Source of the DNA: CAIOYC01 sp965277345
GTDB taxonomy: Bacteria > Pseudomonadota > Alphaproteobacteria > Caulobacterales > Caulobacteraceae
DNA: 64,000 nt
Assembly: GCA_965277345.1 (NCBI GenBank)
Contig: CBDICI010000003.1
Span: 558,001 to 622,000 of the forward strand
Direction of reading: 5' to 3'
Shown: piece by piece, positions 18,025-26,080 of the stretch
Layout: each line of letters begins with the position of its first letter
How positions within the stretch are numbered: the first letter of the stretch is position 1
Translations under genes and position numbers: made by a program
Notes under the pieces: generated by a model
Database searches by the model: none
Told to the model about the DNA's origin: nothing
Seen by the model: the letters and a program-made list of their open reading frames with translations, nothing else

Positions 18025-18312
18025 ATGACCCCCATCGCCCTGATTCTGTTGCTACAGGCCGCGCCCGTCGCGACACCCACCGCGCCGCCAGCGCCCGCAC
18101 CCGCCGCCGATGCGCCGCCTTCGAGCCCCGAAGACACCCTGCAGGGGCTGGAGCAGGTCTATTCCACCACCTGCGGCCAGTCGGGCATCCTGTACCACGC
18201 CTATGACGACCTGTGCGAAGGCCTGCGCAAGCAGATCAAATCCTATCGCGAGAAGATCGACCGCGATCAGGCCCGCGCGGCGAGGACCGCCGCCGGCGCG
18301 CCCAAACGCTAA
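18025..18312 (+). CDS. Small exported hypothetical protein
   Basis: 95 aa from ATG 18025 (MTPIALILLLQAAPVATPT, a signal peptide followed by a Pro/Ala linker). The mature part has two Cys (TTCGQSG and DDLCEGLRKQ) that could form a disulfide and a basic helical C-terminus (KQIKSYREKIDRDQARAAR). Family not recognised; the composition is typical of periplasmic small proteins of Caulobacterales. Confidence 0.7.
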   Translation: MTPIALILLLQAAPVATPTAPPAPAPAADAPPSSPEDTLQGLEQVYSTTCGQSGILYHAYDDLCEGLRKQIKSYREKIDRDQARAARTAAGAPKR

Positions 18313-18345
18313 GACCCTGTTTGGAAGTTGAGGTTCGACTTATGC

Positions 18346-18453
18346 GTGCTTCGAGACGCGAGCAAGCTCGCTCCTCAGCATGACGAGTGTTGTTAAAGGC
18401 CCACCACCCTTCGTCATCCTGAGGAGCCCCCAAAGGGGGCGTCTCGAAGGACG
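18346..18453. repeat. Inverted pair of a dispersed intergenic repeat
   Basis: A 41-bp segment at 18346-18386 (GTGCTTCGAGACGCG...CAGCATGACGA) is repeated in inverted form at 18410-18453 (TCGTCATCCTGAGGAGCC...GTCTCGAAGGACGC). Each copy has its own small inner hairpin (GAGCAAGCTCGCTC; GCCCCCAAAGGGGGC). The TCGTCATCCTGAGGAGCC motif is widespread in intergenic DNA of alphaproteobacteria. No gene lies here. Confidence 0.8.
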
Positions 18454-18481
18454 CAGAGACGTTGCAAAGGCTCTCTGACCG

Positions 18482-18688
18482 CTATTCGGTCTGGAGGGCC
18501 TTACGGACCAGCAGCAGGAACCGCCGCCGCCGCGCCCGCAGTGTGGGTTTGACCAGCTGTTGCTCGCACCACGCCTCGGCGCCCTCGCCATACTGCATTC
18601 GGAGGGCCTGGGCCTCGCGCTGGGCGTAATAGAGCCGCCGCCCGTGATCTCGCCGCGCGATCTTGAGCCTATTCAACCACGCGAACAA
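18482..18688 (-). CDS. Small basic hypothetical protein
   Basis: 68 aa from a TTG at 18688. The sequence is helical and Arg-rich (RRDHGRRLYYAQREAQALRMQYGEGAEAWCEQQL, here read as two segments) ending in RARRRRFLLLVRKALQ. No family recognised. The natural amino-acid mix and lack of a competing frame support it; the start codon is uncertain. Confidence 0.5.
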   Translation of the reverse strand: MFAWLNRLKIARRDHGRRLYYAQREAQALRMQYGEGAEAWCEQQLVKPTLRARRRRFLLLVRKALQTE

Positions 18689-18757
18689 ACCTGACGCTTC
18701 CCCTCAAAGCTTCCCTGGCGGGGACCTTACGGAATAACGGCGGAACGGGAAAGCGGC

Positions 18758-18973
18758 TTAGCGCTCCAGTTGTTTCGCCGCCGCGGCCAGCACCTTGCGC
18801 TGGTCGGGGCGCAGCGTCTCGCTCCGCAGCCGCGTCCTGGCGGCGCTCAGCGCTTCCTGGCCGTGCTGTTCCACCAGATAGTTCACTTCCTCATCCACCG
18901 CGGCGTTGAACGATCGCCGTCGCCGCAGGACACGGCCCAAACCCAGCATCATCTCGTCCCCGATTTCGCTCAT
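18758..18973 (-). CDS. Small helical hypothetical protein
   Basis: 71 aa from ATG 18973 (MSEIGDEMMLGLGRVLRRRRS); an upstream in-frame start is also open. Amphipathic, charged helices (VDEEVNYLVEQHGQEAL, RTRLRSETLRPDQRKVLAAAAKQLER). No recognised family; host-type codon use. Confidence 0.55.
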   Translation of the reverse strand: MSEIGDEMMLGLGRVLRRRRSFNAAVDEEVNYLVEQHGQEALSAARTRLRSETLRPDQRKVLAAAAKQLER

Positions 18974-19063
18974 GCCCTGTACGTCCAAGGTGTGACAGCC
19001 GTTCCACCCGCCGCCGTTAAACCTCAGGTAAGTTTCACTGTTATAGAATTAAGCCGCGTTCCG

Positions 19064-19267
19064 ATGAGCCGTAGCATGAATACACGACGAAAGATTATCG
19101 CCAACGAGGCCCGTTTCTACGCCTCGGATCGACTTTCGCCCGGCGTCGGCGCCATTCGCCTGTTTCCCGAACAGAACGTCGTGCTTCGGGCCTTCGCCTG
19201 GATGCGATGGTGGCATTGGGCGGGTCTGGTCCTGGCGCTCCTGCTGATGCTGGACGCCCGGCTCTGA
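19064..19267 (+). CDS. Small membrane protein
   Basis: 67 aa from ATG 19064 (a second ATG at 19076 gives MNTRRKII). Basic N-terminus, then one strong C-terminal membrane segment (WWHWAGLVLALLLMLDARL) preceded by Trp/Arg-rich FAWMRW. Last gene before the prophage. Confidence 0.55.
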   Translation: MSRSMNTRRKIIANEARFYASDRLSPGVGAIRLFPEQNVVLRAFAWMRWWHWAGLVLALLLMLDARL

Positions 19268-19357
19268 CCCTTGGGGCTGGTGGCTGGAGGCCGCTGCAGC
19301 CGATCCCATACATCCCACAGGACGTCGATCCGCCTGCGTGTGGCGTAACGCTCCCGA

Positions 19358-20203
19358 CTAGAAAAGTCGGCGCTGGGCCGCGGCGGTTTGGAGGTCGACG
19401 CCCTTCCCGATCAGCAGCTCTCGAACGATCCTGCCGGCGTCACCGATGGAGTAGCGCGTTTCAACCTCCGCGATCTCGGCCCACTCGAACAATGCGCGGA
19501 TCTCCGGCACGTCGTTGATCGATAGGACGAAACGCCCCGCGATTCCGCGCAGCTGCTCGGCCAGGCTCGCGAAGTCGGCCGGCGCGAACAGGCCCGCGCC
19601 ATAGTCGTCTTCCGAACCCCAGTAAGGGGGGTCCAGATAGAACAGCGTTCCCGGCCGGTCATAGCGCGGGATAAAGTCCGACCAGTCCAGGTGCTCGATC
19701 ACGACACCGGCCAAGCGCTCATGCAGGCGGCGAAGGCGCGGCTCGAGCCGATGAATGTTGAACGGGTGGCCCTGGATCGGATCGCAGCCGAACGATCGGC
19801 CCCTGACCTTGCCCGCATAGGCCAGGGTCTGCAGGTACAGGAAGCGCGCGGCGCGCTCGACATCCGTCAGATCGGTCACCCGCACCTCGCGCAGGCGATC
19901 GAACTCGACGCGCATGGCCGGACGCCAGCGCAGTTCTGTGAACAGCGCTTCGGGATGACGCTGGATGATACGGAAGAGGTTCACGACGTCGCCCGACACG
20001 TCGTTGATGGTCTCGACGCGAGGACGCATGGTCCTGCGGAGAAAGACGCCGCCCATGCCCACGAAGGGTTCGGCGTAGGCGTCGTGGGGCGTGCTGGCCA
20101 GGATCGCGCAGATCCGCTGCGCCAGCAGCTTCTTGCCGCCGACCCAAGCCGCGGCAGGCTCAGCCGACAACACCGGCATGAGAACATTTTGAGAACTTTC
20201 CAT
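19358..20203 (-). CDS. D12-class N6-adenine DNA methyltransferase (Dam-like), first
   Basis: 281 aa. SAM-binding motif AYAEPFVGMGGVFLRR (F-x-G-x-G-G), catalytic DPPYW (about residue 188-192), and INDVSGDVVNLFRIIQRH typical of D12 methylases. N-terminal WVGGKKLLAQRI is the usual start motif. Methylates adenine N6 in a short DNA site (specificity not determinable). It is the leftmost gene attributed to the prophage because similar phage genes follow, though it could be a separate accessory gene. Stop at 19358 sits next to the presumed prophage boundary. Confidence 0.9.
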   Translation of the reverse strand: MESSQNVLMPVLSAEPAAAWVGGKKLLAQRICAILASTPHDAYAEPFVGMGGVFLRRTMRPRVETINDVSGDVVNLFRIIQRHPEALFTELRWRPAMRVEFDRLREVRVTDLTDVERAARFLYLQTLAYAGKVRGRSFGCDPIQGHPFNIHRLEPRLRRLHERLAGVVIEHLDWSDFIPRYDRPGTLFYLDPPYWGSEDDYGAGLFAPADFASLAEQLRGIAGRFVLSINDVPEIRALFEWAEIAEVETRYSIGDAGRIVRELLIGKGVDLQTAAAQRRLF

Positions 20204-20359
20204 TGCGTCGATCCCTTATGCACGAGTAGGAGTCCGCCGCGCTCGCGAGCGTATGGCGGGCGACCTGGCCAGCGGCCGAGGTCAGTTCGTGCGAGGGACG
20301 TCTCGCAGGTCGGCGCGTTGCCGCGCGCCGATCCCGCCATTCCGGCGATGGAGGTTGAT

Positions 20360-20515
20360 ATGGAGAAGGCGGAGAGCTTCAGAGGAAAGAGGCCGTCGCA
20401 ACCGGCGGGTCGAACAGCGCCGCTCCTGGGCGTTGTGCGGGATGACGGCCAGGTGGTGCTGTCTGCGGGGGCGGAGGACTGGATGCGCCGCAAGGGCATC
20501 CTGCCGGCGCGCTGA
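20360..20515 (+). CDS. Small hypothetical protein (51 aa)
   Basis: ATG at 20360 preceded by GGAGG with 5 nt spacing; 51 aa ending DDGQVVLSAGAEDWMRRKGI. Stop overlaps the ATG of the next gene (TGATG), so the pair is coupled. Function unknown; located between the Dam gene and the lysis genes on the opposite strand. Confidence 0.55.
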   Translation: MEKAESFRGKRPSQPAGRTAPLLGVVRDDGQVVLSAGAEDWMRRKGILPAR

Positions 20516-20868
20516 TGGCGTCCGGGATCAACAATCCGAAGCACACAGCGGCTGACTTTCCGGCCTCGTTCGCCATAGGCGGCGCGGTCGAGACCAAAGG
20601 CGGCGCAAAGCCTCCAGCTCCCGGCTCCGCCCTCGCCTGCCAAAGGGTTGGCGACCTTGTCCCGGCCGGCCGGGCGCTCCGCCTAGGCTGCTGGACATGC
20701 AGAGGCGAGCCGCGCGACATCTCGCCTTGGGAGGCCTGCATGCGCTTCGGGATGGAGATGCGCTTTGTGGAGGTGCGCGATATCTTGGCGCGGCGATGTA
20801 AGGTGCCGGACTGCAAGTTCGAATTCGAACCTTCGCTGAACCCGTGGAAGCCCTACACCACGCGGTGA
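20515..20868 (+). CDS. Small cysteine-containing hypothetical protein
   Basis: 117 aa coupled to the previous small gene. The C-terminal half is the protein-like part: LRLGCWTCRGEPRDISPWEACMRFG, then ARRCKVPDCKF, that is two CxxC/CxxxxC pairs suggesting a zinc-binding fold. The N-terminal half is low complexity, so translation could start later. No family assigned with confidence. Confidence 0.55.
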   Translation: MASGINNPKHTAADFPASFAIGGAVETKGGAKPPAPGSALACQRVGDLVPAGRALRLGCWTCRGEPRDISPWEACMRFGMEMRFVEVRDILARRCKVPDCKFEFEPSLNPWKPYTTR

Positions 20869-20875
20869 GTTTAGC

Positions 20876-20897
20876 AGCCCCGGCCATGGCCGGGGCT
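20876..20897. terminator. Bidirectional hairpin terminator
   Basis: A perfect 22-bp palindrome, AGCCCCGGCCA then its complement, between the converging stops of the small plus-strand gene (20868) and the minus-strand gene (20906). The short T-containing flank (TTGCTC) is weak, so factor-dependent or stem-only termination is likely. Confidence 0.6.
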
Positions 20898-20905
20898 TGC
20901 TCGTG

Positions 20906-21103
20906 TCAGGCTTGAACCGCCGCCTGACCCAGATCCGTCTCAGCCTGCCGCTCGTCCGCGACTTCCTGCGGTGCCAGCTTGGCGATCTCGGCGTCGATCG
21001 CCGCCTTGTCGGTGGAGGACAGCGTGTCCTTGATCTCGGCATAGAGCGCCGAGGCTTGTTGTGCGGCCTGTAGAATGGCCAGGATCGTGGCGACCGTGTT
21101 CAT
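20906..21103 (-). CDS. Small phage protein, helical
   Basis: 65 aa: MNTVATILAILQAAQQASAL then an acidic helical region (SSTDKAAIDAEIAKLAPQEVAD). The hydrophobic N-terminus could be a membrane segment. Small proteins of this kind sit near lysis genes in alphaproteobacterial prophages; role unknown. Confidence 0.6.
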   Translation of the reverse strand: MNTVATILAILQAAQQASALYAEIKDTLSSTDKAAIDAEIAKLAPQEVADERQAETDLGQAAVQA

Positions 21104-21142
21104 GTCAGCACCTTTGCTGTTGAGGAGGCCGCCCGGTCAGGA

Positions 21143-21496
21143 TTAGCCGGGCGGTTTGAGGAGAGAATTCACGGCCACCAACAGGTTGGTGACGGCGATA
21201 AGCTGGGTGGCCGTGGTGGAGGCGTCCCCGGCGGCGTAAGCGGCCTTGAGCGCCTCCAGCGCGACCTGCGCCGCGTGGAGATCGACCTTGGCGCTCCCGG
21301 CGGCCTGCCCTTTCAGCACGCCGGACCTGGCTGCGGCGCTGAGCGAGATCGAGGCGGCGTCGACGCCGGCGATGGCGCTGGCGACGGCTTTGCCTTGATC
21401 GATGGGCGAGATGACCGCCGAGACGGTGGCGCACCCGGCCACGGACATGGCGAGGCAGCCTGCGAGCGCGAGGCCCGCAAAGATGCGGTGTTTCAT
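21143..21496 (-). CDS. Phage lipoprotein (possible outer spanin or lysis accessory)
   Basis: 117 aa from ATG 21496. Type II signal peptide MKHRIFAGLALAGCLAMSV with lipobox VAGC (Cys about 21). Mature part is Ala-rich and helical (SAAARSGVLKGQAAGSAKV; AAQVALEALKAAYAAGDAS). Close to endolysin and holin-like genes, so a role in outer-membrane disruption is possible, but no spanin family match is claimed. A stem at 21129-21154 (CCGCCCGG/CCGGGCGG) overlaps its stop. Confidence 0.7.
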   Translation of the reverse strand: MKHRIFAGLALAGCLAMSVAGCATVSAVISPIDQGKAVASAIAGVDAASISLSAAARSGVLKGQAAGSAKVDLHAAQVALEALKAAYAAGDASTTATQLIAVTNLLVAVNSLLKPPG

Positions 21497-21564
21497 GGCG
21501 ATGTATCCTGGAAGGTTGGGACAGTGGACCGCCCCTGGACGGAGCGGTCCATAGAGGTGGCGGG

Positions 21565-21930
21565 TCAGCCGGCGATCGGCAGACCGGTGACCGGGTCGAG
21601 CGTGGCGGTCTTGGGCGGCGCCAGCTTGGCTTCCAGCGCATCGATCTGGCTCGTCAGGGCGGCGACTTCTTCGTCGTGGTCCGCCTGCATGGCGTCGGTC
21701 GCGGCCTTCACTTGGGCGGCGACATAGGTGTCCACCTCGCCACCGATCTTGGAGAGTCGGTCGAGCTGGGCTTGGGCAGTGGCAGCAATGGTCATGATCA
21801 TGGTTCCCTTGTCCTTGAGGAAAGTCACCACCGGCCTGGACGGGGCGTCGATGGCGTTGGGGGGCGCTCCGATGGCGCCGCCCGTGCGAAGACGCCAATT
21901 TGAAGCGATGAGCGGGATTGGATTGCGCAT
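21565..21930 (-). CDS. Coiled-coil phage protein of the lysis region
   Basis: 121 aa from ATG 21930, preceded by GGAAGGAAC; a later ATG at about 21801 is an alternative. C-terminal half is a clear coiled coil (AQLDRLSKIGGEVDTYVAA, then EEVAALTSQIDALEAKLAPP) and ends LDPVTGLPIAG. Function unknown; possibly structural or lysis accessory. Confidence 0.65.
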   Translation of the reverse strand: MRNPIPLIASNWRLRTGGAIGAPPNAIDAPSRPVVTFLKDKGTMIMTIAATAQAQLDRLSKIGGEVDTYVAAQVKAATDAMQADHDEEVAALTSQIDALEAKLAPPKTATLDPVTGLPIAG

Positions 21931-21983
21931 GTTGGGTTCCTTCCAGATCGGGCGCAGGAGCGCGCAAGCGCTCAGCTTGACGT

Positions 21984-22514
21984 TCAGGCGGGAGAGGCCT
22001 TCGCGGCCCAGGACGTCGCCGTGTAGGCGACGCCGGTGAGGCGGCGGCTCCAGCCGGTGCCGAACGAGGGCCAATCGCTGTCCTGCTGGTAGGAGGACAG
22101 CCGCGCCTTGCGGATGCGTTCAATCAGCAGGTCCGCCGGCACATCATTGACGGCGCGGAGGGTCGCCGGACCGATAGCGCCATCCGGCGTGGCGCCCACG
22201 CAGCGCTGCAGAATGCGAGCGACGGTCCCAGGTCCTTGGACAATCGCGCCATCGAAGACGATCAGGTCGATGCCGCTCGGGAGCAGATCGCCCGAGATCA
22301 CGTCCCAGAAGTCGCGCTTGTAGAGCGGTGTGACGGTCGCGCGGGTCAAGCAGCGGATATCGTCCGCCGTGCAGGACTTGCCGAGGAATGCGGTCAGCGT
22401 CGGCAGTGTGACGCCGAGGTTGGTGATCCCGCCGGGGTCGGCCGGGTTGTTCACCAGGCCGCCCTCATAGGACAGCTCCAGCGCCAATGCGGCCGTGAAG
22501 TTGGCCGCGCTCAC
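21984..22514 (-). CDS. Phage endolysin, GH108 (DUF847) family
   Basis: 176 aa. N-terminal catalytic motif LSYEGGLVNNPADPGG: Glu17 in the EGG signature is the catalytic residue of GH108 muramidases, and the NxxxDPGG turn follows. C-terminal peptidoglycan-binding-like region with GATPDGAIGPATLRAVND. Cleaves peptidoglycan at the end of the lytic cycle. The 4-nt overlap with the next upstream gene (22511-22810), a two-TM protein, marks a holin-endolysin cassette. No signal peptide, so export through a holin is expected. Confidence 0.9.
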   Translation of the reverse strand: MSAANFTAALALELSYEGGLVNNPADPGGITNLGVTLPTLTAFLGKSCTADDIRCLTRATVTPLYKRDFWDVISGDLLPSGIDLIVFDGAIVQGPGTVARILQRCVGATPDGAIGPATLRAVNDVPADLLIERIRKARLSSYQQDSDWPSFGTGWSRRLTGVAYTATSWAAKASPA

Positions 22515-22810
22515 TTCGCCGCTTCCTGCGACAGCGCCGAGATCACGGCGTCTTTGGCGGAAGAGCCCTTAGACGAGCCGAAGTACCAGCTCATGATGCC
22601 GGCCCACTGCACCAGCAGCGCGCCTTGGGCCTGACCCACGTATTGGTCAGCGTTCTTGGGCATACCCCACAGCCATGGTGCGGCGTACGCCACCGCGAAC
22701 AGCACCGTCGAGAGTACAGCGATGACATCGCGCGTCTCCGGCCAGGTGAGCTGCAGGCGCGGTTTCGCAGGCGCAGCCGGAGCCGCGCCCGGAGTGGGCG
22801 TGTCGGTCAT
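22511..22810 (-). CDS. Holin-like membrane protein
   Basis: 99 aa with two hydrophobic segments (VIAVLSTVLFAVAYAAPWLW and GALLVQWAGIMSWYFGSS), a Pro-rich N-terminus and a charged C-terminus. It precedes and overlaps the endolysin by 4 nt. Position and topology fit a holin; the family was not identified by sequence. Confidence 0.75.
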   Translation of the reverse strand: MTDTPTPGAAPAAPAKPRLQLTWPETRDVIAVLSTVLFAVAYAAPWLWGMPKNADQYVGQAQGALLVQWAGIMSWYFGSSKGSSAKDAVISALSQEAAK

Positions 22811-22852
22811 GGGATGTCTCCGAGGTTTAGAGGTGGCGAACCGCGTTCGCGT

Positions 22853-23293
22853 CTAAAGCGTGGTCCAGAGGCCAGGCGGCATCGGTGCGGGCGGCCGGTC
22901 GCGCATCATCTTGTCCACGAGGTCCGCTGCGCGGCGGGCCTCTCTATGGGTCTCCGTCAGGGCCGAAGCGGCATTGGCGGCGTCTCTGCCGGCAGAGGCG
23001 GCGTGGTCGCGAACGGCTCGCTCGACGTCTCCTGTTGCATCCCGACAGTCATCCAGCTTGTCGTTGGCTTGCTGGCCAATGGCCTCGATCCTCGCCAAGG
23101 ACTCCACCACTTGACGTAGATCGTTGCCGCCGATCACGCCGCCGACCAGCGCGGCTTCCGTCTTCGCAGGCGTCGGGACAAGCCGGCCCTTGATGTAGCT
23201 CCAGGCTGCTACGCCCGCAGCGCCCGCCAGAAGGATAATAGCCCCGCCCACGGTTGGGGCGGAGACGATCGCTGTGGGATCGGGAGGGGACAC
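22853..23293 (-). CDS. Membrane-anchored coiled-coil protein (spanin-like)
   Basis: 146 aa with one N-terminal membrane segment (GGAIILLAGAAGVAAWSYI) and a long charged helix (RQVVESLARIEAIGQQANDK then HREARRAADLVDKMMRD). This layout is that of inner-membrane spanins (Rz) next to a holin. Inference from architecture and position only. Confidence 0.6.
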   Translation of the reverse strand: MSPPDPTAIVSAPTVGGAIILLAGAAGVAAWSYIKGRLVPTPAKTEAALVGGVIGGNDLRQVVESLARIEAIGQQANDKLDDCRDATGDVERAVRDHAASAGRDAANAASALTETHREARRAADLVDKMMRDRPPAPMPPGLWTTL

Positions 23294-23296
23294 GGC

Positions 23297-23734
23297 CTAC
23301 CCCCGTTCAGCTTTAAGGGCCTCATCCGACAGCCCGGCGTCACAGGCGGCGAAGTAGACGCAGTAAACCTCCAGCAACAGCAGCGCGGGATACATCGCGA
23401 TGCCGAGGTTGGGGACGGTCGACTCCCAAGCGAGCGCGCTCATCTGATACCAAAGAAACAGGCTCAAGAACGCCGTCCCAAGCCGTAGGTGTGGACTACG
23501 CCGCCACGCCCCGTTGATCGTCAGCGCCGCCAGCCTGCCCACCCCGAGAGCCACCAGGCCCACTGCCCACTCACGCGGGCTGGCCACCCGAACGAAGTCG
23601 CTGAAGAACGGATTGGCCGTAAAGATCGCCGGCTGCAGAGCGAGGCCACCGCCCATGACCATGATGAGCGAGCCCATGAACCACTCAGCCACCCGGTCCT
23701 TGATGGCGTAGTTTCTGAGGCGGAGGATCAGCAT
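23297..23734 (-). CDS. Phage multi-pass membrane protein
   Basis: 145 aa with several hydrophobic segments (SLIMVMGGGLALQPAIF, WAVGLVALGVGRLAALTI, LGTAFLSLFLWYQMSALAW, GIAMYPALLLLEVYCVYFAA). Sits between the tail-end genes and the lysis module, 4 nt downstream of the SGNH protein's stop. Could be a second holin or antiholin; function not established. Confidence 0.65.
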   Translation of the reverse strand: MLILRLRNYAIKDRVAEWFMGSLIMVMGGGLALQPAIFTANPFFSDFVRVASPREWAVGLVALGVGRLAALTINGAWRRSPHLRLGTAFLSLFLWYQMSALAWESTVPNLGIAMYPALLLLEVYCVYFAACDAGLSDEALKAERG

Positions 23735-23738
23735 GGGA

Positions 23739-25274
23739 TCACCGCACCAGCCGGTCGTTCAGATAGCCCCACACCGTATCGGCATAGAGCTGCGACCCGG
23801 CGCCGGTCGGATGCACGCCGAGGCCGCCCGAGGGGATGTCGGGATTGATCAGAACCGTTGGGTTGGCGATGAACCTCGGATCGGTCACGAAGGCCCGATA
23901 GGTATCGAACACCGTCCAGCCGTTCTGATAGCCCCACATGGCTTGCTGGAGCACGCGGTTGGCCTCTATCGGCCCTTCGGTATCCGGCGCGATGCGGGGG
24001 TTTTGCGTCGTCATGGCGAACGCCGCCGCCGGCAGGCGCGCTTTCAGATCCGTGTTCAACCCCGCCCAGCCGGTCAGGTTCTCCCGGTTCAGGCTGTAGG
24101 AGCCGGGCGAGCCCGCTTCATTGTGTCCAGTATTGAGGATGACGGCCGCGCCCATGAAGGGCGGCGCCATCAACTTGAAGCGAATGGCCGCATCGAAGTA
24201 GGCGATGTTCTCGCCCGAGCGGGCGCCATTGTTCCAGCGCAGCGTGGTCGCGCCGCCGATGGAGCCGCTGGCCGCGCCGCTGTTGTAGCGCTGCCAGACG
24301 GTGATCGGCTGCGGGTTCATCACCGGGCCGCCGGCGTAGCCGCTGGTCGCCACGCCGTCGCGGATGAACACCTCGTAGAACTTGCCGAAGGCGTTGGCGA
24401 GCAAGCCCCGCCCGCCGATCTCATAGGGCGCCGTGGACGCCGTGTTCAGGCTGCAGGCGCCCGTCGTCCCGACCTGGCTCGCAAGATTGGTCCAGGCCGC
24501 CGTGCCCGGCGTGCGTGAGGCGAACAGGTAGGTGTAGCCGCCCCCGCCGTTGTTCGGGGTGATCTGGAACTTGAGCTGCACGCGCTGGCCGGCGGTGTAG
24601 GTATTGGCGGTGGACAGCGACACCGCCGTCTCGGCGTTGCCGTCGCAGGAGAAGCCGAGGGTAAGCTTGTTGGCGGTGGAGATGTAAAACCGGAAGGCCT
24701 TGTTGCCGGTCGTGGTGGCGAACTGCGAAACCAGGTCCTGTTCGGTCCCGGCCTGCCAGTTGGCCAGCGCAACGTCCACCTCGCCCTGCAGCGAGCCGCT
24801 GGTGATCGCGCCGACTTCGGCGGCGGTGAGCTGGCGCGTCGCCGTGTCGGTTCCGGAGACGAACTGGATGTAGCTCGGTCCCGCCGCCGGGCAGGAGATC
24901 GTGCGCCAGGGGCCGTAGTCGCGGGTCACGTCCGTCGACGTCGTGCCGCCCGTGTCCCACTCTCGATAGAGCACACAGACATTCGGGAACGCCGGCGCGA
25001 GGTCGTTGGCCAGGAGGCGGTACTGCCAGCGGTCATCGCCAAAGCCAGTGCTGTCGCTCAGGGTGATCACCGCGACATCGGCGGCGTAGGCGCCCTGCCC
25101 CGAGTTGGCGAGCGTCAGGTTGGACATGAGGGTGGAAACGGGCGACGAGAGCGGACGCTTGGCCTGAAGTTGGCCGAGCGCCGCCTTGGCGATGGGCCCG
25201 TCCTGCGCCGCTACGGCGATAGGCGTGAGCGCGAAGATCAGCGCCAGAAGCGCGGAGAGGACGCGGCGCATCAT
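23739..25274 (-). CDS. Phage SGNH-type hydrolase with signal peptide and concanavalin-like insert
   Basis: 511 aa. N-terminal signal peptide MMRRVLSALLALIFALTPIAVA, rare for a virion protein. SGNH blocks are visible: I in VAVITLSDSTGFGDD (nucleophile Ser in DST), III in VILNTGHNEAGS, and V in GGLGVHPTGAGSQ (His). Between blocks I and III there is a lectin/LamG-like beta-rich insert (GSLQGEVDVALANW...NKAFRFYIS...KLTLGFSCDG). Likely an esterase acting on host surface polysaccharide or a lysogenic-conversion factor. Its start overlaps the stop of the next upstream gene (ATGA). Confidence 0.75.
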   Translation of the reverse strand: MMRRVLSALLALIFALTPIAVAAQDGPIAKAALGQLQAKRPLSSPVSTLMSNLTLANSGQGAYAADVAVITLSDSTGFGDDRWQYRLLANDLAPAFPNVCVLYREWDTGGTTSTDVTRDYGPWRTISCPAAGPSYIQFVSGTDTATRQLTAAEVGAITSGSLQGEVDVALANWQAGTEQDLVSQFATTTGNKAFRFYISTANKLTLGFSCDGNAETAVSLSTANTYTAGQRVQLKFQITPNNGGGGYTYLFASRTPGTAAWTNLASQVGTTGACSLNTASTAPYEIGGRGLLANAFGKFYEVFIRDGVATSGYAGGPVMNPQPITVWQRYNSGAASGSIGGATTLRWNNGARSGENIAYFDAAIRFKLMAPPFMGAAVILNTGHNEAGSPGSYSLNRENLTGWAGLNTDLKARLPAAAFAMTTQNPRIAPDTEGPIEANRVLQQAMWGYQNGWTVFDTYRAFVTDPRFIANPTVLINPDIPSGGLGVHPTGAGSQLYADTVWGYLNDRLVR

Positions 25275-26044
25275 TGGCTAATCCTCACGTTGAGCGTGCC
25301 CGAGGTGTAGTTGCCGAGCGCCTGCCCGCAATCGACCCGATAGAGGGCGCCAGTCTGGCTCTCGATCACGTCCTCGGAGAGCGAGGCGCCCGAATAGGTC
25401 CAGTTGTAGAGGATGGTGGTCGCGCCCCCGGCCGTGCTGGTGAGCGGAACCCAGTTTGTGCCGTCGAGCTGACGCTCGAGGTAGCAACTAGCCGAGGCCG
25501 TCCCGGTCAGCTGGACGTGAAAGGTGCGGCCGGCCAAGGGCGCGAAGCTGGCCGATGCCCCCGCCGCCGAGATCGCGGTGGAGACGGCCGAAACACCCGA
25601 GGCGCTCCATGCGACGGAGGACTGTGCGCTCGAGGCCGGCGACGGTTGATCGGCGGCCTCCGCGCAGCTCACCGTCTGCCCGGCTTTGACCGCCACCGGC
25701 AGCTTGTCGCCGGCGGCAACGCGAACGCCGTTCGTTTCGCTCGGCGTGGAGCCATCGGCCGTGCAGTAGACCGCCCCCACAACCCCATATAGCCGCGCGA
25801 AGCCGCCGTAGGCCGACGCGAATGTCGGAGCCACGCCGCTGCTGGAGACGGTCGGCGCCGCGATGGTAAGCAACTGCGCGCCGTAGATAAGCGACGGTGC
25901 ATTGTCGGCCGCACCCTGGTTGAACACGGGCGGCGTCATCAGCACCCATTCCACCCGGACCTTGGAAGTGGCGCCGGCGGACCTGGGGGGAGCTAAGGCG
26001 CAGGCAAGCGCCGTCGCGCCCAGAATGTGCGTTCTGAAGTGCAT
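25271..26044 (-). CDS. Secreted hypothetical protein at the tail end of the structural genes
   Basis: 257 aa. Signal peptide MHFRTHILGATALACALAPP with likely cleavage near SAGA. Mature part is beta-rich with Ser/Ala repeats (SAVSTAISAAGASASFAP) and a C-terminal domain GRTFHVQLTGTASASCYLER...TILYNWTYSG. Paired by overlap with the SGNH protein. No family recognised. Confidence 0.65.
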   Translation of the reverse strand: MHFRTHILGATALACALAPPRSAGATSKVRVEWVLMTPPVFNQGAADNAPSLIYGAQLLTIAAPTVSSSGVAPTFASAYGGFARLYGVVGAVYCTADGSTPSETNGVRVAAGDKLPVAVKAGQTVSCAEAADQPSPASSAQSSVAWSASGVSAVSTAISAAGASASFAPLAGRTFHVQLTGTASASCYLERQLDGTNWVPLTSTAGGATTILYNWTYSGASLSEDVIESQTGALYRVDCGQALGNYTSGTLNVRISQ

Positions 26045-26080
26045 GGGGACTCCGAGGGGTTGGTGCGAACGACGCTCGCG

